A DNA stretch of 64,000 nt from Clostridium_F caseinilyticum (lineage in GTDB: Bacteria > Bacillota > Clostridia > Clostridiales > Clostridiaceae). A program made the position numbers and the translations under genes. Below are positions 26,901 through 37,070 of the stretch, in pieces. Below the pieces are notes generated by a model. The model saw nothing but the letters and a program-made list of their open reading frames with translations, made no database searches and was not told where the DNA came from. Position 1 is the first letter of the stretch. Each line of letters starts with the position of its first letter. Location of the stretch: assembly GCF_046127645.1 (NCBI RefSeq), contig NZ_CP175919.1; one strand, written 5' to 3'.

Positions 26901-27115
26901 TTTTCCCTTCCTAAAATATTAATATGTAATTTTTTATATTATTAACTCTTAATATTTAAAATACTAATCTAAAATTATTATATAGTATATTATACATTAT
27001 TTAAATATGTTCTTGTCAATAATTCAATTAAAAATTCTTTTTTATTATTCTAACCAAATTTACTAAAGTTATTATTAAAATTAGAATAAAATTTATTACT
27101 AATTTAAAAATACAT

Positions 27116-27152
27116 AAAGCCCTATTTAAAAGTATACAACAAATAGGGCTTT
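27116..27152 (-). terminator. Terminator after desulfoferrodoxin
   Basis: Perfect 12-bp arms AAAGCCCTATTT (27116-27127) and complement (27141-27152), 13-nt loop. The T tract on the minus side is interrupted. Confidence 0.65.
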
Positions 27153-27237
27153 ATTAAATTATTAAACAAAAATCTATTAAAATTATAAAAAAGATTTTAA
27201 ATTTTAATATTCACACTCTATATAAATTTATTATATT

Positions 27238-27612
27238 TTATTTTTTCCATAATCCATGAATATTGCAATATTCTCTAACCTTTACTACTTCTTCATCTAA
27301 TTTAAATTCTGCCTCTGGTTTCTCTCCTGGTTTTAAATATTTTTTATAAATCTTATTTTCTGTTATAACTTCTATCCATTCTATATAGTGCTTTTCCTCC
27401 ATTGGATGTTCCTTTTCTCCAATTTTTACTTTAACCCCATTCTCTGTCTTTTCCACCACTGGAACATGTTTTTCTAATGCTGCATCTGTTGTATTTTCTT
27501 CCAATAGTCTCATAGGTTTACCACAGCACACTAATTGTCCTGCTGAAGCATGAACAACCTGTACCATATTACCACAGACTTCACATTTGTATACTTCGTT
27601 TAATTCTACCAT
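27238..27612 (-). CDS. dfx: Desulfoferrodoxin (superoxide reductase)
   Basis: 124 aa, two-iron class. Centre I (desulforedoxin) ligands Cys10, Cys13, Cys29, Cys30; centre II ligands His49, His69, His75, Cys116, His119, with Glu47/Lys48 near the active site. It reduces superoxide to peroxide, taking electrons from rubredoxin-type donors, an anaerobe's oxygen defence. SD GGGGGAA ahead of the ATG; single gene with terminator downstream. Confidence 0.96.
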   Translation of the reverse strand: MVELNEVYKCEVCGNMVQVVHASAGQLVCCGKPMRLLEENTTDAALEKHVPVVEKTENGVKVKIGEKEHPMEEKHYIEWIEVITENKIYKKYLKPGEKPEAEFKLDEEVVKVREYCNIHGLWKK

Positions 27613-27796
27613 AAAAATTCCCCCTATTGTTTAAATTTTTATATCATTATATAATTTCTCTGTTTATTATATTTTTCCCTTTTAAAAAGAAAATATTTCA
27701 TAAATATTTAATATTAGTTAATAATCCATTTACATAATTATTTTTATTATTAGTGGAATAATAAATTATATAATCATTTTAAAAGGAGTGATTTAA

Positions 27797-27991
27797 ATGG
27801 ATAAAAAAACTTATCTTCCCAAAGAAAGAGACTATTTAGAACAAGAACCTAAAATAATAAAGACTATGTCTACTACTGGTAAAACCTATTCTAAATTACC
27901 TGATAATGTAAGAGATCCTATAGTATGCAATAATATAGCTTGGCCAGAATTTGATTATACTTCAAATGAATTAGGAGAAGATGATCTATAA
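27797..27991 (+). CDS. Small acidic protein of unknown function
   Basis: 64 aa, strong SD AAAAGGAG, divergent from dfx. No family recognised. The sequence is hydrophilic with one Cys (IVCNN), a central TTGKTYSKLPDNVRDP and an acidic C-terminus ELGEDDL. No membrane or DNA-binding feature. The good SD and clean codon use suggest a real gene. Confidence 0.65.
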   Translation: MDKKTYLPKERDYLEQEPKIIKTMSTTGKTYSKLPDNVRDPIVCNNIAWPEFDYTSNELGEDDL

Positions 27992-28133
27992 ATATGAAAA
28001 TTGATATTTAATCTAAAAAACAAATATTATAATAAAATTATGATATTTAATAAAAACTCTATAAATAATATCATATACTAAAAACTTTTTAAAATTAATG
28101 GATAAATTTATAGATATATCAAAACAAATTTAT

Positions 28134-28183
28134 AAAAAGACCTACTTAGTTATAAATTTCATTTAACTAAATAGGGCTTTTTT
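28134..28183 (-). terminator. Terminator after the glucan synthase-like gene
   Basis: Arms 28134-28151 and 28165-28183 pair with two mismatches; T run (CTTTTT) on the minus strand. Confidence 0.65.
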
Positions 28184-28192
28184 AACATGTTT

Positions 28193-31100
28193 TTATATTA
28201 TAACCCTTATTTCATGTGTGCCTTCCTCAAATATTGGTATAATATTATTAGGTTTTAATTTACCATCTACCCAAAGTTCTTTTTTATTCTCTCTAACAAC
28301 TTTTATATTATATTTACAGTTTCCTCTATTATAAAGTATCTCATATTCCTTCCAATCTTTAGGTATACATGGATCTATATAAAATCCATCTTTTCCTTTT
28401 AAATTTAATCCTAATATGCCTTCTATACCTACTCTATACATCCAAGCAGCAGCTCCTGTATACCAACTCCAACCGCCTCTGCCTACATGAGGTTCTACAT
28501 CATATATATCTGCAGTCATAACATAAGGCTCAACTTTATAATTTTGACAATTAAAATAAGATTTTGTATGATTTATAGGATTTATCATATTAAATAAACT
28601 CCATGCTTTATCCTCCATTTTTAACTTACAAAAAGCTAATACCACCCATATTGCTGCATGAGTATATTGTCCTCCATTTTCTCTAACACCAGGTAAATAT
28701 CCCTTTATATATCCTGGTTGCAAATTTGATTTATCAAAAGCTGGAGTTAAAAGAGAGATTGTTCCTTTATCTTTTTTAATAAGATTTTTTTCAACAGCTG
28801 CCATTGCCTCTTTAACTCTACTTTCTTTCCCTGCTCCTGATATAACTGACCAAGATTGTGATAGAGAGTCTATAGTACATTCATCATTTTCTATAGAACC
28901 TAAAGGGATACCATTATCAAAATAAGCTCTTCTGTACCAACTTCCATCCCAAGCATTCTTCTCTATATTTTCTTTTATGAACTGTAAATATTCCTTATAT
29001 CTATTCATATTTACAATATCTTTTTTATAATCACATATATTTATAAATGATTCTAAAATAGTATATAGAAACCATCCAAGCCAAACACTTTCTCCCTTAC
29101 CTTGATTTCCTACAGTACTCATTCCGTCATTCCAATCACCAGATCCCATTAATGGTATATTGTGTTCTCCAAATTTTAAAGCTCTATTAATAGCTCTTAT
29201 GCAATGTTCATATATGGTACCTTTTTCACTAGATACAGACGCTACATTATATCTTTCATCTTCTCCTTCCTTTAATGGTGGTTCTTCTAAATAATTTGTA
29301 CTTTCATCTAAAATACTATAATCTCCTGTGTTTTTTATATAATCTATAGTTACATAAGGAAGCCATAATAAATCATCTGAAAATCTAGTTCGTATGCCAC
29401 TTTCTACTACTGGATGCCACCAATGCTGAACATCTCCTTCTTTAAACTGCCTTGAAGAACTATATATTATTTGCTTTTTAGTTATATCTGGATTTATATA
29501 ACATACTGCCATTACATCCTGAAGCTGATCTCTAAATCCATAGGCACCTCCTGATTGATAAAAAGCTGTTCTAGCCCATAATCTGCATACTATAACCTGA
29601 TACAAAAGCCATCCATTTAACATTAAATCCATTCTTTTATCTGGAGTTTTCACCTTTATAGTATTAGTAAGTTTTCTCCAATACGCCTTAGTATTATCTA
29701 ATTCTTTAAAAGCCATTACTTCATTATTATATTTATTAATATTTTCTCTTACATCCTCTATACTGTCTTCTGCTCCCAATACAGCTATTAATACTCTTTC
29801 TTCATTAGGTTCTAATGTTATTTTTGAATTTTCAGCCATACAAGGGTCTATACCCGCTCCTACTTCATCATCTAGCTTTTTATAATTTAATGCTTTAGGA
29901 TTTTCTATGGTACCATGAATACCTAAAAATTCTTTTCTATTCCCTGTAAAGGATTCTTCTTTTCCTCCTATTATTTTTAAGTAAGCTATAGTTTCTTTAA
30001 AACTACTATTATACGGATTTCTAGAATATATAAAATCTTCTTCATCTAAATAGGTACTTATATATTGAGAACTTAACTGTTTAGATACACCTAAAACTGT
30101 TGAAGCATAATAAGTAATAGATATTTCTCTTCTTATATCAGTATTATTTTTAAGTTTTATTAAAGATATTTTACAATTATCCTCCATAGGACAATAACTT
30201 GTAATTTCACCAATTATCCCTTTTGTATAATGCTTAAAATTAGAATAACCAAATCCATGATTTATTATATATTTCTCATTGTCTCTTATAGGTTTAGGTG
30301 TAATACTCCATATTTCTCCTGTGCTTTCATCCCTTATATAAATGTGTTCGCTTTCTCCATCTATTACTGGATCATTACACCAATTAGTTAATTTATTTTC
30401 TCTACTATTTTTATACCAACTATATGATGAGCCGCTTTCTGACACATGAAATCCAAAATTACCGTTAGACATTACATTTATCCATGGTAATGGAGTATTA
30501 TTATAGTCTTTTAATACTATGGTATATTCGTTATTTTCTATATCAAATCCGCCTATTTCATTAAAATACTCTAATTTTGGAATTTTAAATTTATATGGTT
30601 TAGCAGTATATTTCATTTCTTTTTTTTCTAGTAAGTCTAATTCCTTGTTCTTATTACTCCCTATATCTATTTGTTCTGCTAAAGAACCCTTATTACAATC
30701 TATATACAATCTACATATAGCTTTTAATAAATTTAGAGTATCTTCGTTCATAGTAGATTTGTTAAATAAAAATATGCCTGCTGATTTATTTACATTGTGC
30801 ATTAATCCGAGAGTATTTATTAAATTTAATATAGAATCTTCTATTGTCTCTATATAAGAACTTTCTTTAGTATTAATTATTATTAAATCTACATTTATAT
30901 TTTTAAGTTTCCAATATCTATAAGCAGTTAGTAGCTGTCTTATTATGTCTATTCCACTTTCTTTATCTAAAGTAACTAAAACTATAGGATAATCTCCTGA
31001 TATTCCATAGCTCCAAAGATTTGACTGACCTGATTTTATATATTTTATATACTTCTCTCTTTCTTTCATATTTCTATTTATAAATAATATATTAGATACA

Positions 31101-34100
31101 ATATATTGATACATATTAGCTGCGGTGGATCTTATACCTAAACGTTTCATTTCTAGATTACTATGACTCCATGATAAATTAAAAGCAGTTTTTATATTGT
31201 CTATATTTCTATATTTCTCTGCTATTTCTATTCCCTCTTTTTTGGAATGACAAAAAGCAGTTGTATAAGCTATAGTACAATTTTCTTTAGATTTTAATTT
31301 TACTCTAACTCTTATACTTATAATAGGATCTAATACTGGCCCTATAGAGTTTTTAAGATTAGTTTCATTATCCATAGCCTTTGGATTATATAAGTTTCTT
31401 CCTCTTCCTATAAAGTCTATTCTACTTGTTTCATATTGAAATCCGCCAATTTGTTCACCTTCTACAGCTACAGTTTGTATTACCCAAGGAGATATATCCA
31501 TTTCACTCCTTTTTCTTCTATTGGCTAAAATACAAAATGGCTCTTCACTAAATTCCGTTTTTACAAATAAGTTACTAAAACTAGGATGAACTAAATCTGT
31601 ATTATAATTTGCTAATGTAGTCTCACAATAGCTAGTTATTTCTATCACTCTGTCATGGTTACTATTATTTTTTAAATTTATACTTCTTATTTCTGCATCT
31701 TCTTCTTGAGAAACTGTAATATTAGTTTCAGTTATTATGTTGCCATCTTCCCTTGAAAAAGTAATTTTATCACTAGAAAACTGAGCCTTGTAATGTTCAC
31801 CTTCAAATTTACAAGGCTCATAAGTAGCACTCCAATAATTATTAGAATTTATATTTTTTATATAAAAAAATAATCCCCTAGAATCAGAAGTTAAATCTTC
31901 TCTCCATCTATAAATAGTAGTATCCTCTTTTTTACTATATCCTCCACCTCTATTAGAAATCATTAAAGAATAACTGCCATTAGATAGTAACCCTACTCTA
32001 GGTATATCAGTTTTTGCTGTATTATAGATTCTACTATATTGATTAATATTATTAATTTTCAATTCTGTATTATATTTTTTTATACTTCTATTATAGACAA
32101 TCCTACTACTTTTTCTTTCTTGCAATAATAATTCTGTAGCCTTAACTTCTGGCTTGTTATGGAATCTGTTTTGAAGTATATTATTATTAATAGTATTATT
32201 TAAAGCCATAAGACTCATTCCTTGATGATGTACCATAAAGGATTTAATTACAGCTTTATTCTTTCCTTTAGGTATTCTATTTTTAGTATAATCTACAGCC
32301 TCATAAAATCCATATCTATCTAATAGATCACTATCTATCAAATCATTTATATTTTTAATGCTTCCAGTTATATCTTGTTGTAATGCTAAGACAGTTGAAT
32401 AAGGTGATATAACTAAGTCTTTAGATAGTCCCCTTTTTATTCCTATGCCAGGTACTCCAAAAGCCATGTATTGATAGTTTTTATCCCCATCAAAATGATA
32501 AAATGCAGACTCTGATATTCCCCAAGGTATATTCTTATTTCTAGTATACAATTGTTGTCCCTTTACAACTGATTTATATGTTTGATCTAACAAAGTTCCT
32601 TCATAATTCTTCATTATTAATAAAGGCATAAAATACTCAAACATCGTTCCGCTCCAAGAAGCTAAACCTTTTATTTTTTTACCCATATATGTTATACCTC
32701 TACCTAGCGTGATCCAGTTATCTTGTGGAATATCTCCTTTAGCTATGGCAATAAAGCTCGCTTGCCTAGCTTCTGAAGCTAATAAATCATAATAAGAATT
32801 TGCTATCTCTCCTGAATCTACATTATAGCCTATAGTAAATAAATTCCTCTCCTGATTATATAATAGTTTAAAATCTGTATTTTGAGCCAATTCATCTATT
32901 TTTAAGTTTAATTCATATACATTGTGGATTAAATTTCTAATATTATCACTACTAATATTTAAATTATCTACAAAGTTTGAAATCCATTCTCTTTCATAAT
33001 TGTCTTCTGTTTTTATTTGTTCTAGATTTTTAATAATATATTTTATTTTATTTGGTATCTCTTTTATAGGAACCTTTATAGAAAAACCTCTAATTTCTTC
33101 TATTATATTTTTACATATTCCTATATTTTCTATTATTTGATCTTTCCAAGGAATCAATTCTTTAAGTTCCTCAAGAGATTCATTTAAAAAGTCATATAGC
33201 TTTTTATTCCAATAAAAATTATTTATATCTATATTAAAATTCTCTAATTCCTTTTGCTTGTTTAATATTTTTATAAATATGTTGTTTATAAAAACAATAT
33301 CCGGTTCCATTTCTTTTAAAATAAATATTATATTAAAATAAAAGTTATCTATATCCTCTTCTTTTTTTAATTCTTCATTAGCTAATTCCAGTATACTTAA
33401 TAATCCATCAATATTTTTTTTGCTTAATAAAGGTTTATTTATAATATCCTTTAAAGATTCTTCTGTAAGCCATAAATATCCTACTAAATTCCCACTATCT
33501 ACTGCAGATATATATCTAGGGTTTAGTGGTTTACCACTTTTTATATCATACCAGTTATAAAAATGGCCTTTATATTTATCTAGTTTATTCATACTAGATA
33601 CTATATTTTCTAATCTATTTATGAGATTTTTTAATGGTATAAATCCTAAATCATAAGCTACAATATTAGAAGTTATACCCATTCCCATATTGGTAGGAGA
33701 TGTTCTATAAGCTATTCCCTTATAAGGTTCTTCCTGATAATTATCTGGTGCTAACCACTTAGTATCTTCACATACAAAATCTTCAAAATAAGCCCAAGTT
33801 CTTCTCGCTATATTAATTAACAATCCTCTATCATCTTTATTTAAATATATCTTAGTTTTATTATCTTGACTTACATAGAAAGCTATATAAGGACTAATAG
33901 TCCAAATTATACACGCAGGTACAAGCAATATAGCTACTTCATTTGATCTTCTTATAGCCAAATAAAGTATAATTAAGGCTATTAAGCTACCTACCCACAT
34001 GCTTTTTATATATCCCTTTATATCCTTTCGTGACATCTTCTCTGCATCTTCTGCTGTTTGCCATTCTAATAAATTTTTTTTACTTATGCAAAGTCTATAT

Positions 34101-36829
34101 AAAGTTCTTATTATTGCATCTAACATAAGATACGCTTTATGTGGTATAAAAGCGAATATCATAAAAAATTGTTTCAATACATTTTTAACACTGTATATCC
34201 TGCCAGATAAGCCAATCCCTTTACTTGGGAAAATAATAACCTCAGAAACATTGAATAAAATAGGTGCTATAATTGAAAGAAAAGCTACTGTAATCATTTC
34301 ATCAGTGCCATAATAACTAAGTAAAGAAATTAATATAAGTATAATTATATTAGGTGCTAAAATACTTCTTCTTAAGTTGTCTATTATTTTCCACTTTGAT
34401 AATCTATTTATAGCTGTTTTTTTAAATATCCAAGGTATAAGTTGCCAATCTCCTCTAACCCATCTGTGTAGTCTTTTACAGCTTGAATTATAATAAGCAG
34501 GATATCCGTCTACTAATTCTATATCTGTAACCAAAGCTGTCCTAACATAAGATCCTTCTAATAAATCATGGCTCAAAACAGAATTCTCTTTTATTTCTCC
34601 ATTAAGCATAGTATTAAAAGTATCTACATGATATATACCTTTTCCTGTAAATATCCCCTCTTTAAATACATCTTGATAAATATCAGATACAGCCGTACTA
34701 TAAGTATCTAATCCTACCTGACCAGAAAAAATTTTCGAAAATAAGGTTTTATTAGCATCCTCTACACCTATACTAATTCTTGGTTGCATAAGTCCATATC
34801 CATGAACTACTACCTTTTTCACTTCATCTATTATAGGGTTATTAAGTGGATGTTCCATGGCACCTATTAATCTTTTTGCTACATCTCTTGGAAGTTTTGT
34901 ATCTGCATCCAATGTTATTACGTATTTAACCCTTTTTAAGATATTTATATCTCCACTTATAACATTATAACTAGTATTTTTATCTCCACGTATAAGCCTA
35001 TTAAATTCTTCTAATTTTCCTCTCTTTCTTTCCCAACCCATCCAAGCTTTTTCTTTTTCATTGTATTTTCTATATCTATTTAAGAAGAAAAATATTTCTT
35101 TTTCTTTTGAATACTTATTATTTAATTCTTTTACTCCCTTTAACATTTCTTTTATTATTTCTTCATCATTTTCTTCTTTTTCACTGTTACTATCTTTAAA
35201 GTCTCCTAAAATAGCAAAATAAAGATTCTTTTCTTTATTAGCTAAATAATAGACCTCCATATCTTTTACTAATTCTTTAGCTCTTTTTTTACTTCCTATC
35301 AATGTAGGTATTACAACCACTGTTGAAGCTTCTTCAGATATACCATTTGTAAATTGTAATTTAGGTATAAAATCTGGCTTAGTCAAATTGTTTAAACTCC
35401 AATTTAATATTGATACTACAATTTCACTACTAGGTATTAAAAGTATTATAAACTGTAGCAATGTTGCATATATATTGGTGTATCCTATAGATTTAATAAT
35501 AAAAAATTCAAATATAAATGTAAAAAATATTATGCTAGTTATATAGGATCTAACTTTATTTCTAATTAAAAAATCTTTTGTTTTATCTCTTCCTTCACTT
35601 TTTACACCTAATACTTTTTTAAGTAATCTAACACCTTTTTCTTCTACTATGTAATATCCTACATGTCTTTTATAATTATCTTCCTCGATTTGAGATTTAA
35701 ATTGCTTTGCACACTCTATACTCTTCTTAGCTATATAGCTTTCTGGAAGTTTTAATTTTCTTGAAAGTCTTTCTATTTTATTTCTGTAAAAGTTTTTAGA
35801 CGGAAAATCCATATCACTATAAACTTCTAAAGGATCTTCCTTTAATATTTGTTCAATAACACTAACATTTTGAAATATATTTTTCCAATTAATAGCTTCT
35901 ATCTCTCTTAGTCCATTTATACAATTCCCCATAACTATTTGTTGTTTAGATTGTTTTCTATATCCTAAATTTATTATATTATCTATATTTTTTTCTCTTA
36001 TATCTAATTGTTCTTTTATAAATAAATTTAATTTTTCTTCTTTTATTCCATTATCATTTATTATATTTATAAATGTTTCTATAAAATACGAACTAACATT
36101 TATTCCTTTATTCTTTAATTCATCGATAGTTTTTTCTATGTTTCCGTCATTGTAATTTTTAATTATTTTATCTGCTAATTCTTCCCCTCTTTTTCTCTCT
36201 CTTTGTATATATGTTATTTCTTCTGTTATTATAGCTATTTTTTGTATTAAAGCTATCCTTAACATTATAGGCAAAGCCCATACTTCTGAACTAGTCAATA
36301 TATTATTTTTCTGATATTCATTTATAAATTTTATTATAAAATCTTTATTCATGTTTCCATGAAAATTGTGTATTATAGCTAAAGCTAAATGATACACTCT
36401 AGGATAACATTTCATTATACCTTTATTTATAACAGGTAATTTTACATAATAAGAAGATGGCATATTCTTTTTTATATCTTTGTACTGTTTTTCTATAAGA
36501 TATATATTGTCTAATAACCATTCTCCAGCAGGTACAGTCATGTTTATATCTTCATCTAAAGATACTATGTATTTATAATTATTCATTATTCTCTCATAAC
36601 TTTTATCTAAACTTTCCAAAACTAATTTTCTGCATTTTCTATTAGATACTATACTATGAAATTCTGAAACGTCTTCTGCAAATTGTCCTAAATTTTGTTT
36701 GTCTTCACTAAAAAATATATTATTTATATCATCTATTAAACTCTCTTTATTTTCTCTATTCCTATATATTAAATATATTAAAATAATTATTACAATCAAA
36801 CTTATAAAAATTGGTATAAATACTGTCAT
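28193..36829 (-). CDS. Giant cyclic beta-1,2-glucan synthase-like protein (GT84-GH94)
   Basis: 2878 aa. Order: N-terminal anchor (2-22); helical region; membrane helices (about 425-480); GT84 glycosyltransferase (about 500-800) with TLDADTKLPRD near 640, SHDLLEG and HRWVRGDWQ near 788; further membrane helices (about 800-990); glycoamylase-like domain (about 1010-1560, RRTWAYFEDF, HHQGMSLMALN); then two GH94/carbohydrate-binding modules to the C-terminus, with RDQLQDVMAV near 2433 and GSGDWNDGM near 2563 holding the phosphorylase acid. Same plan as NdvB/Cgs, which make and length-trim cyclic beta-1,2-glucan. Single gene with SD AAAGGA and own terminator. Product in a Gram-positive host is an inference. 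Confidence 0.88.
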   Translation of the reverse strand: MTVFIPIFISLIVIIILIYLIYRNRENKESLIDDINNIFFSEDKQNLGQFAEDVSEFHSIVSNRKCRKLVLESLDKSYERIMNNYKYIVSLDEDINMTVPAGEWLLDNIYLIEKQYKDIKKNMPSSYYVKLPVINKGIMKCYPRVYHLALAIIHNFHGNMNKDFIIKFINEYQKNNILTSSEVWALPIMLRIALIQKIAIITEEITYIQRERKRGEELADKIIKNYNDGNIEKTIDELKNKGINVSSYFIETFINIINDNGIKEEKLNLFIKEQLDIREKNIDNIINLGYRKQSKQQIVMGNCINGLREIEAINWKNIFQNVSVIEQILKEDPLEVYSDMDFPSKNFYRNKIERLSRKLKLPESYIAKKSIECAKQFKSQIEEDNYKRHVGYYIVEEKGVRLLKKVLGVKSEGRDKTKDFLIRNKVRSYITSIIFFTFIFEFFIIKSIGYTNIYATLLQFIILLIPSSEIVVSILNWSLNNLTKPDFIPKLQFTNGISEEASTVVVIPTLIGSKKRAKELVKDMEVYYLANKEKNLYFAILGDFKDSNSEKEENDEEIIKEMLKGVKELNNKYSKEKEIFFFLNRYRKYNEKEKAWMGWERKRGKLEEFNRLIRGDKNTSYNVISGDINILKRVKYVITLDADTKLPRDVAKRLIGAMEHPLNNPIIDEVKKVVVHGYGLMQPRISIGVEDANKTLFSKIFSGQVGLDTYSTAVSDIYQDVFKEGIFTGKGIYHVDTFNTMLNGEIKENSVLSHDLLEGSYVRTALVTDIELVDGYPAYYNSSCKRLHRWVRGDWQLIPWIFKKTAINRLSKWKIIDNLRRSILAPNIIILILISLLSYYGTDEMITVAFLSIIAPILFNVSEVIIFPSKGIGLSGRIYSVKNVLKQFFMIFAFIPHKAYLMLDAIIRTLYRLCISKKNLLEWQTAEDAEKMSRKDIKGYIKSMWVGSLIALIILYLAIRRSNEVAILLVPACIIWTISPYIAFYVSQDNKTKIYLNKDDRGLLINIARRTWAYFEDFVCEDTKWLAPDNYQEEPYKGIAYRTSPTNMGMGITSNIVAYDLGFIPLKNLINRLENIVSSMNKLDKYKGHFYNWYDIKSGKPLNPRYISAVDSGNLVGYLWLTEESLKDIINKPLLSKKNIDGLLSILELANEELKKEEDIDNFYFNIIFILKEMEPDIVFINNIFIKILNKQKELENFNIDINNFYWNKKLYDFLNESLEELKELIPWKDQIIENIGICKNIIEEIRGFSIKVPIKEIPNKIKYIIKNLEQIKTEDNYEREWISNFVDNLNISSDNIRNLIHNVYELNLKIDELAQNTDFKLLYNQERNLFTIGYNVDSGEIANSYYDLLASEARQASFIAIAKGDIPQDNWITLGRGITYMGKKIKGLASWSGTMFEYFMPLLIMKNYEGTLLDQTYKSVVKGQQLYTRNKNIPWGISESAFYHFDGDKNYQYMAFGVPGIGIKRGLSKDLVISPYSTVLALQQDITGSIKNINDLIDSDLLDRYGFYEAVDYTKNRIPKGKNKAVIKSFMVHHQGMSLMALNNTINNNILQNRFHNKPEVKATELLLQERKSSRIVYNRSIKKYNTELKINNINQYSRIYNTAKTDIPRVGLLSNGSYSLMISNRGGGYSKKEDTTIYRWREDLTSDSRGLFFYIKNINSNNYWSATYEPCKFEGEHYKAQFSSDKITFSREDGNIITETNITVSQEEDAEIRSINLKNNSNHDRVIEITSYCETTLANYNTDLVHPSFSNLFVKTEFSEEPFCILANRRKRSEMDISPWVIQTVAVEGEQIGGFQYETSRIDFIGRGRNLYNPKAMDNETNLKNSIGPVLDPIISIRVRVKLKSKENCTIAYTTAFCHSKKEGIEIAEKYRNIDNIKTAFNLSWSHSNLEMKRLGIRSTAANMYQYIVSNILFINRNMKEREKYIKYIKSGQSNLWSYGISGDYPIVLVTLDKESGIDIIRQLLTAYRYWKLKNINVDLIIINTKESSYIETIEDSILNLINTLGLMHNVNKSAGIFLFNKSTMNEDTLNLLKAICRLYIDCNKGSLAEQIDIGSNKNKELDLLEKKEMKYTAKPYKFKIPKLEYFNEIGGFDIENNEYTIVLKDYNNTPLPWINVMSNGNFGFHVSESGSSYSWYKNSRENKLTNWCNDPVIDGESEHIYIRDESTGEIWSITPKPIRDNEKYIINHGFGYSNFKHYTKGIIGEITSYCPMEDNCKISLIKLKNNTDIRREISITYYASTVLGVSKQLSSQYISTYLDEEDFIYSRNPYNSSFKETIAYLKIIGGKEESFTGNRKEFLGIHGTIENPKALNYKKLDDEVGAGIDPCMAENSKITLEPNEERVLIAVLGAEDSIEDVRENINKYNNEVMAFKELDNTKAYWRKLTNTIKVKTPDKRMDLMLNGWLLYQVIVCRLWARTAFYQSGGAYGFRDQLQDVMAVCYINPDITKKQIIYSSSRQFKEGDVQHWWHPVVESGIRTRFSDDLLWLPYVTIDYIKNTGDYSILDESTNYLEEPPLKEGEDERYNVASVSSEKGTIYEHCIRAINRALKFGEHNIPLMGSGDWNDGMSTVGNQGKGESVWLGWFLYTILESFINICDYKKDIVNMNRYKEYLQFIKENIEKNAWDGSWYRRAYFDNGIPLGSIENDECTIDSLSQSWSVISGAGKESRVKEAMAAVEKNLIKKDKGTISLLTPAFDKSNLQPGYIKGYLPGVRENGGQYTHAAIWVVLAFCKLKMEDKAWSLFNMINPINHTKSYFNCQNYKVEPYVMTADIYDVEPHVGRGGWSWYTGAAAWMYRVGIEGILGLNLKGKDGFYIDPCIPKDWKEYEILYNRGNCKYNIKVVRENKKELWVDGKLKPNNIIPIFEEGTHEIRVII

Positions 36830-36966
36830 AAGAACTCATCCTTTCCTTATCAAGAGTATGCCTAATTTAGTATTTCCAATTAATATAAAAATATTACAGT
36901 TAAAACTAAGCTATAAGCTATAATTAATTACAGTGCTTCTTCTACCAATATATAATTAATTAAATA

Positions 36967-37013
36967 AAAAAATCTTATTAAGTCAATTCAAATTTAACTT
37001 AATAAGATTTTTT
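36967..37013 (-). terminator. Terminator of the lysC-lysA operon
   Basis: Perfect 17-bp arms (36967-36983 and 36997-37013) starting and ending in A6/T6, strong in both directions. Confidence 0.85.
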
Positions 37014-37070
37014 ATTTATCACTACTAAAAAATATTTATTTTAATAACTATATTATTTTTGATGAATATT

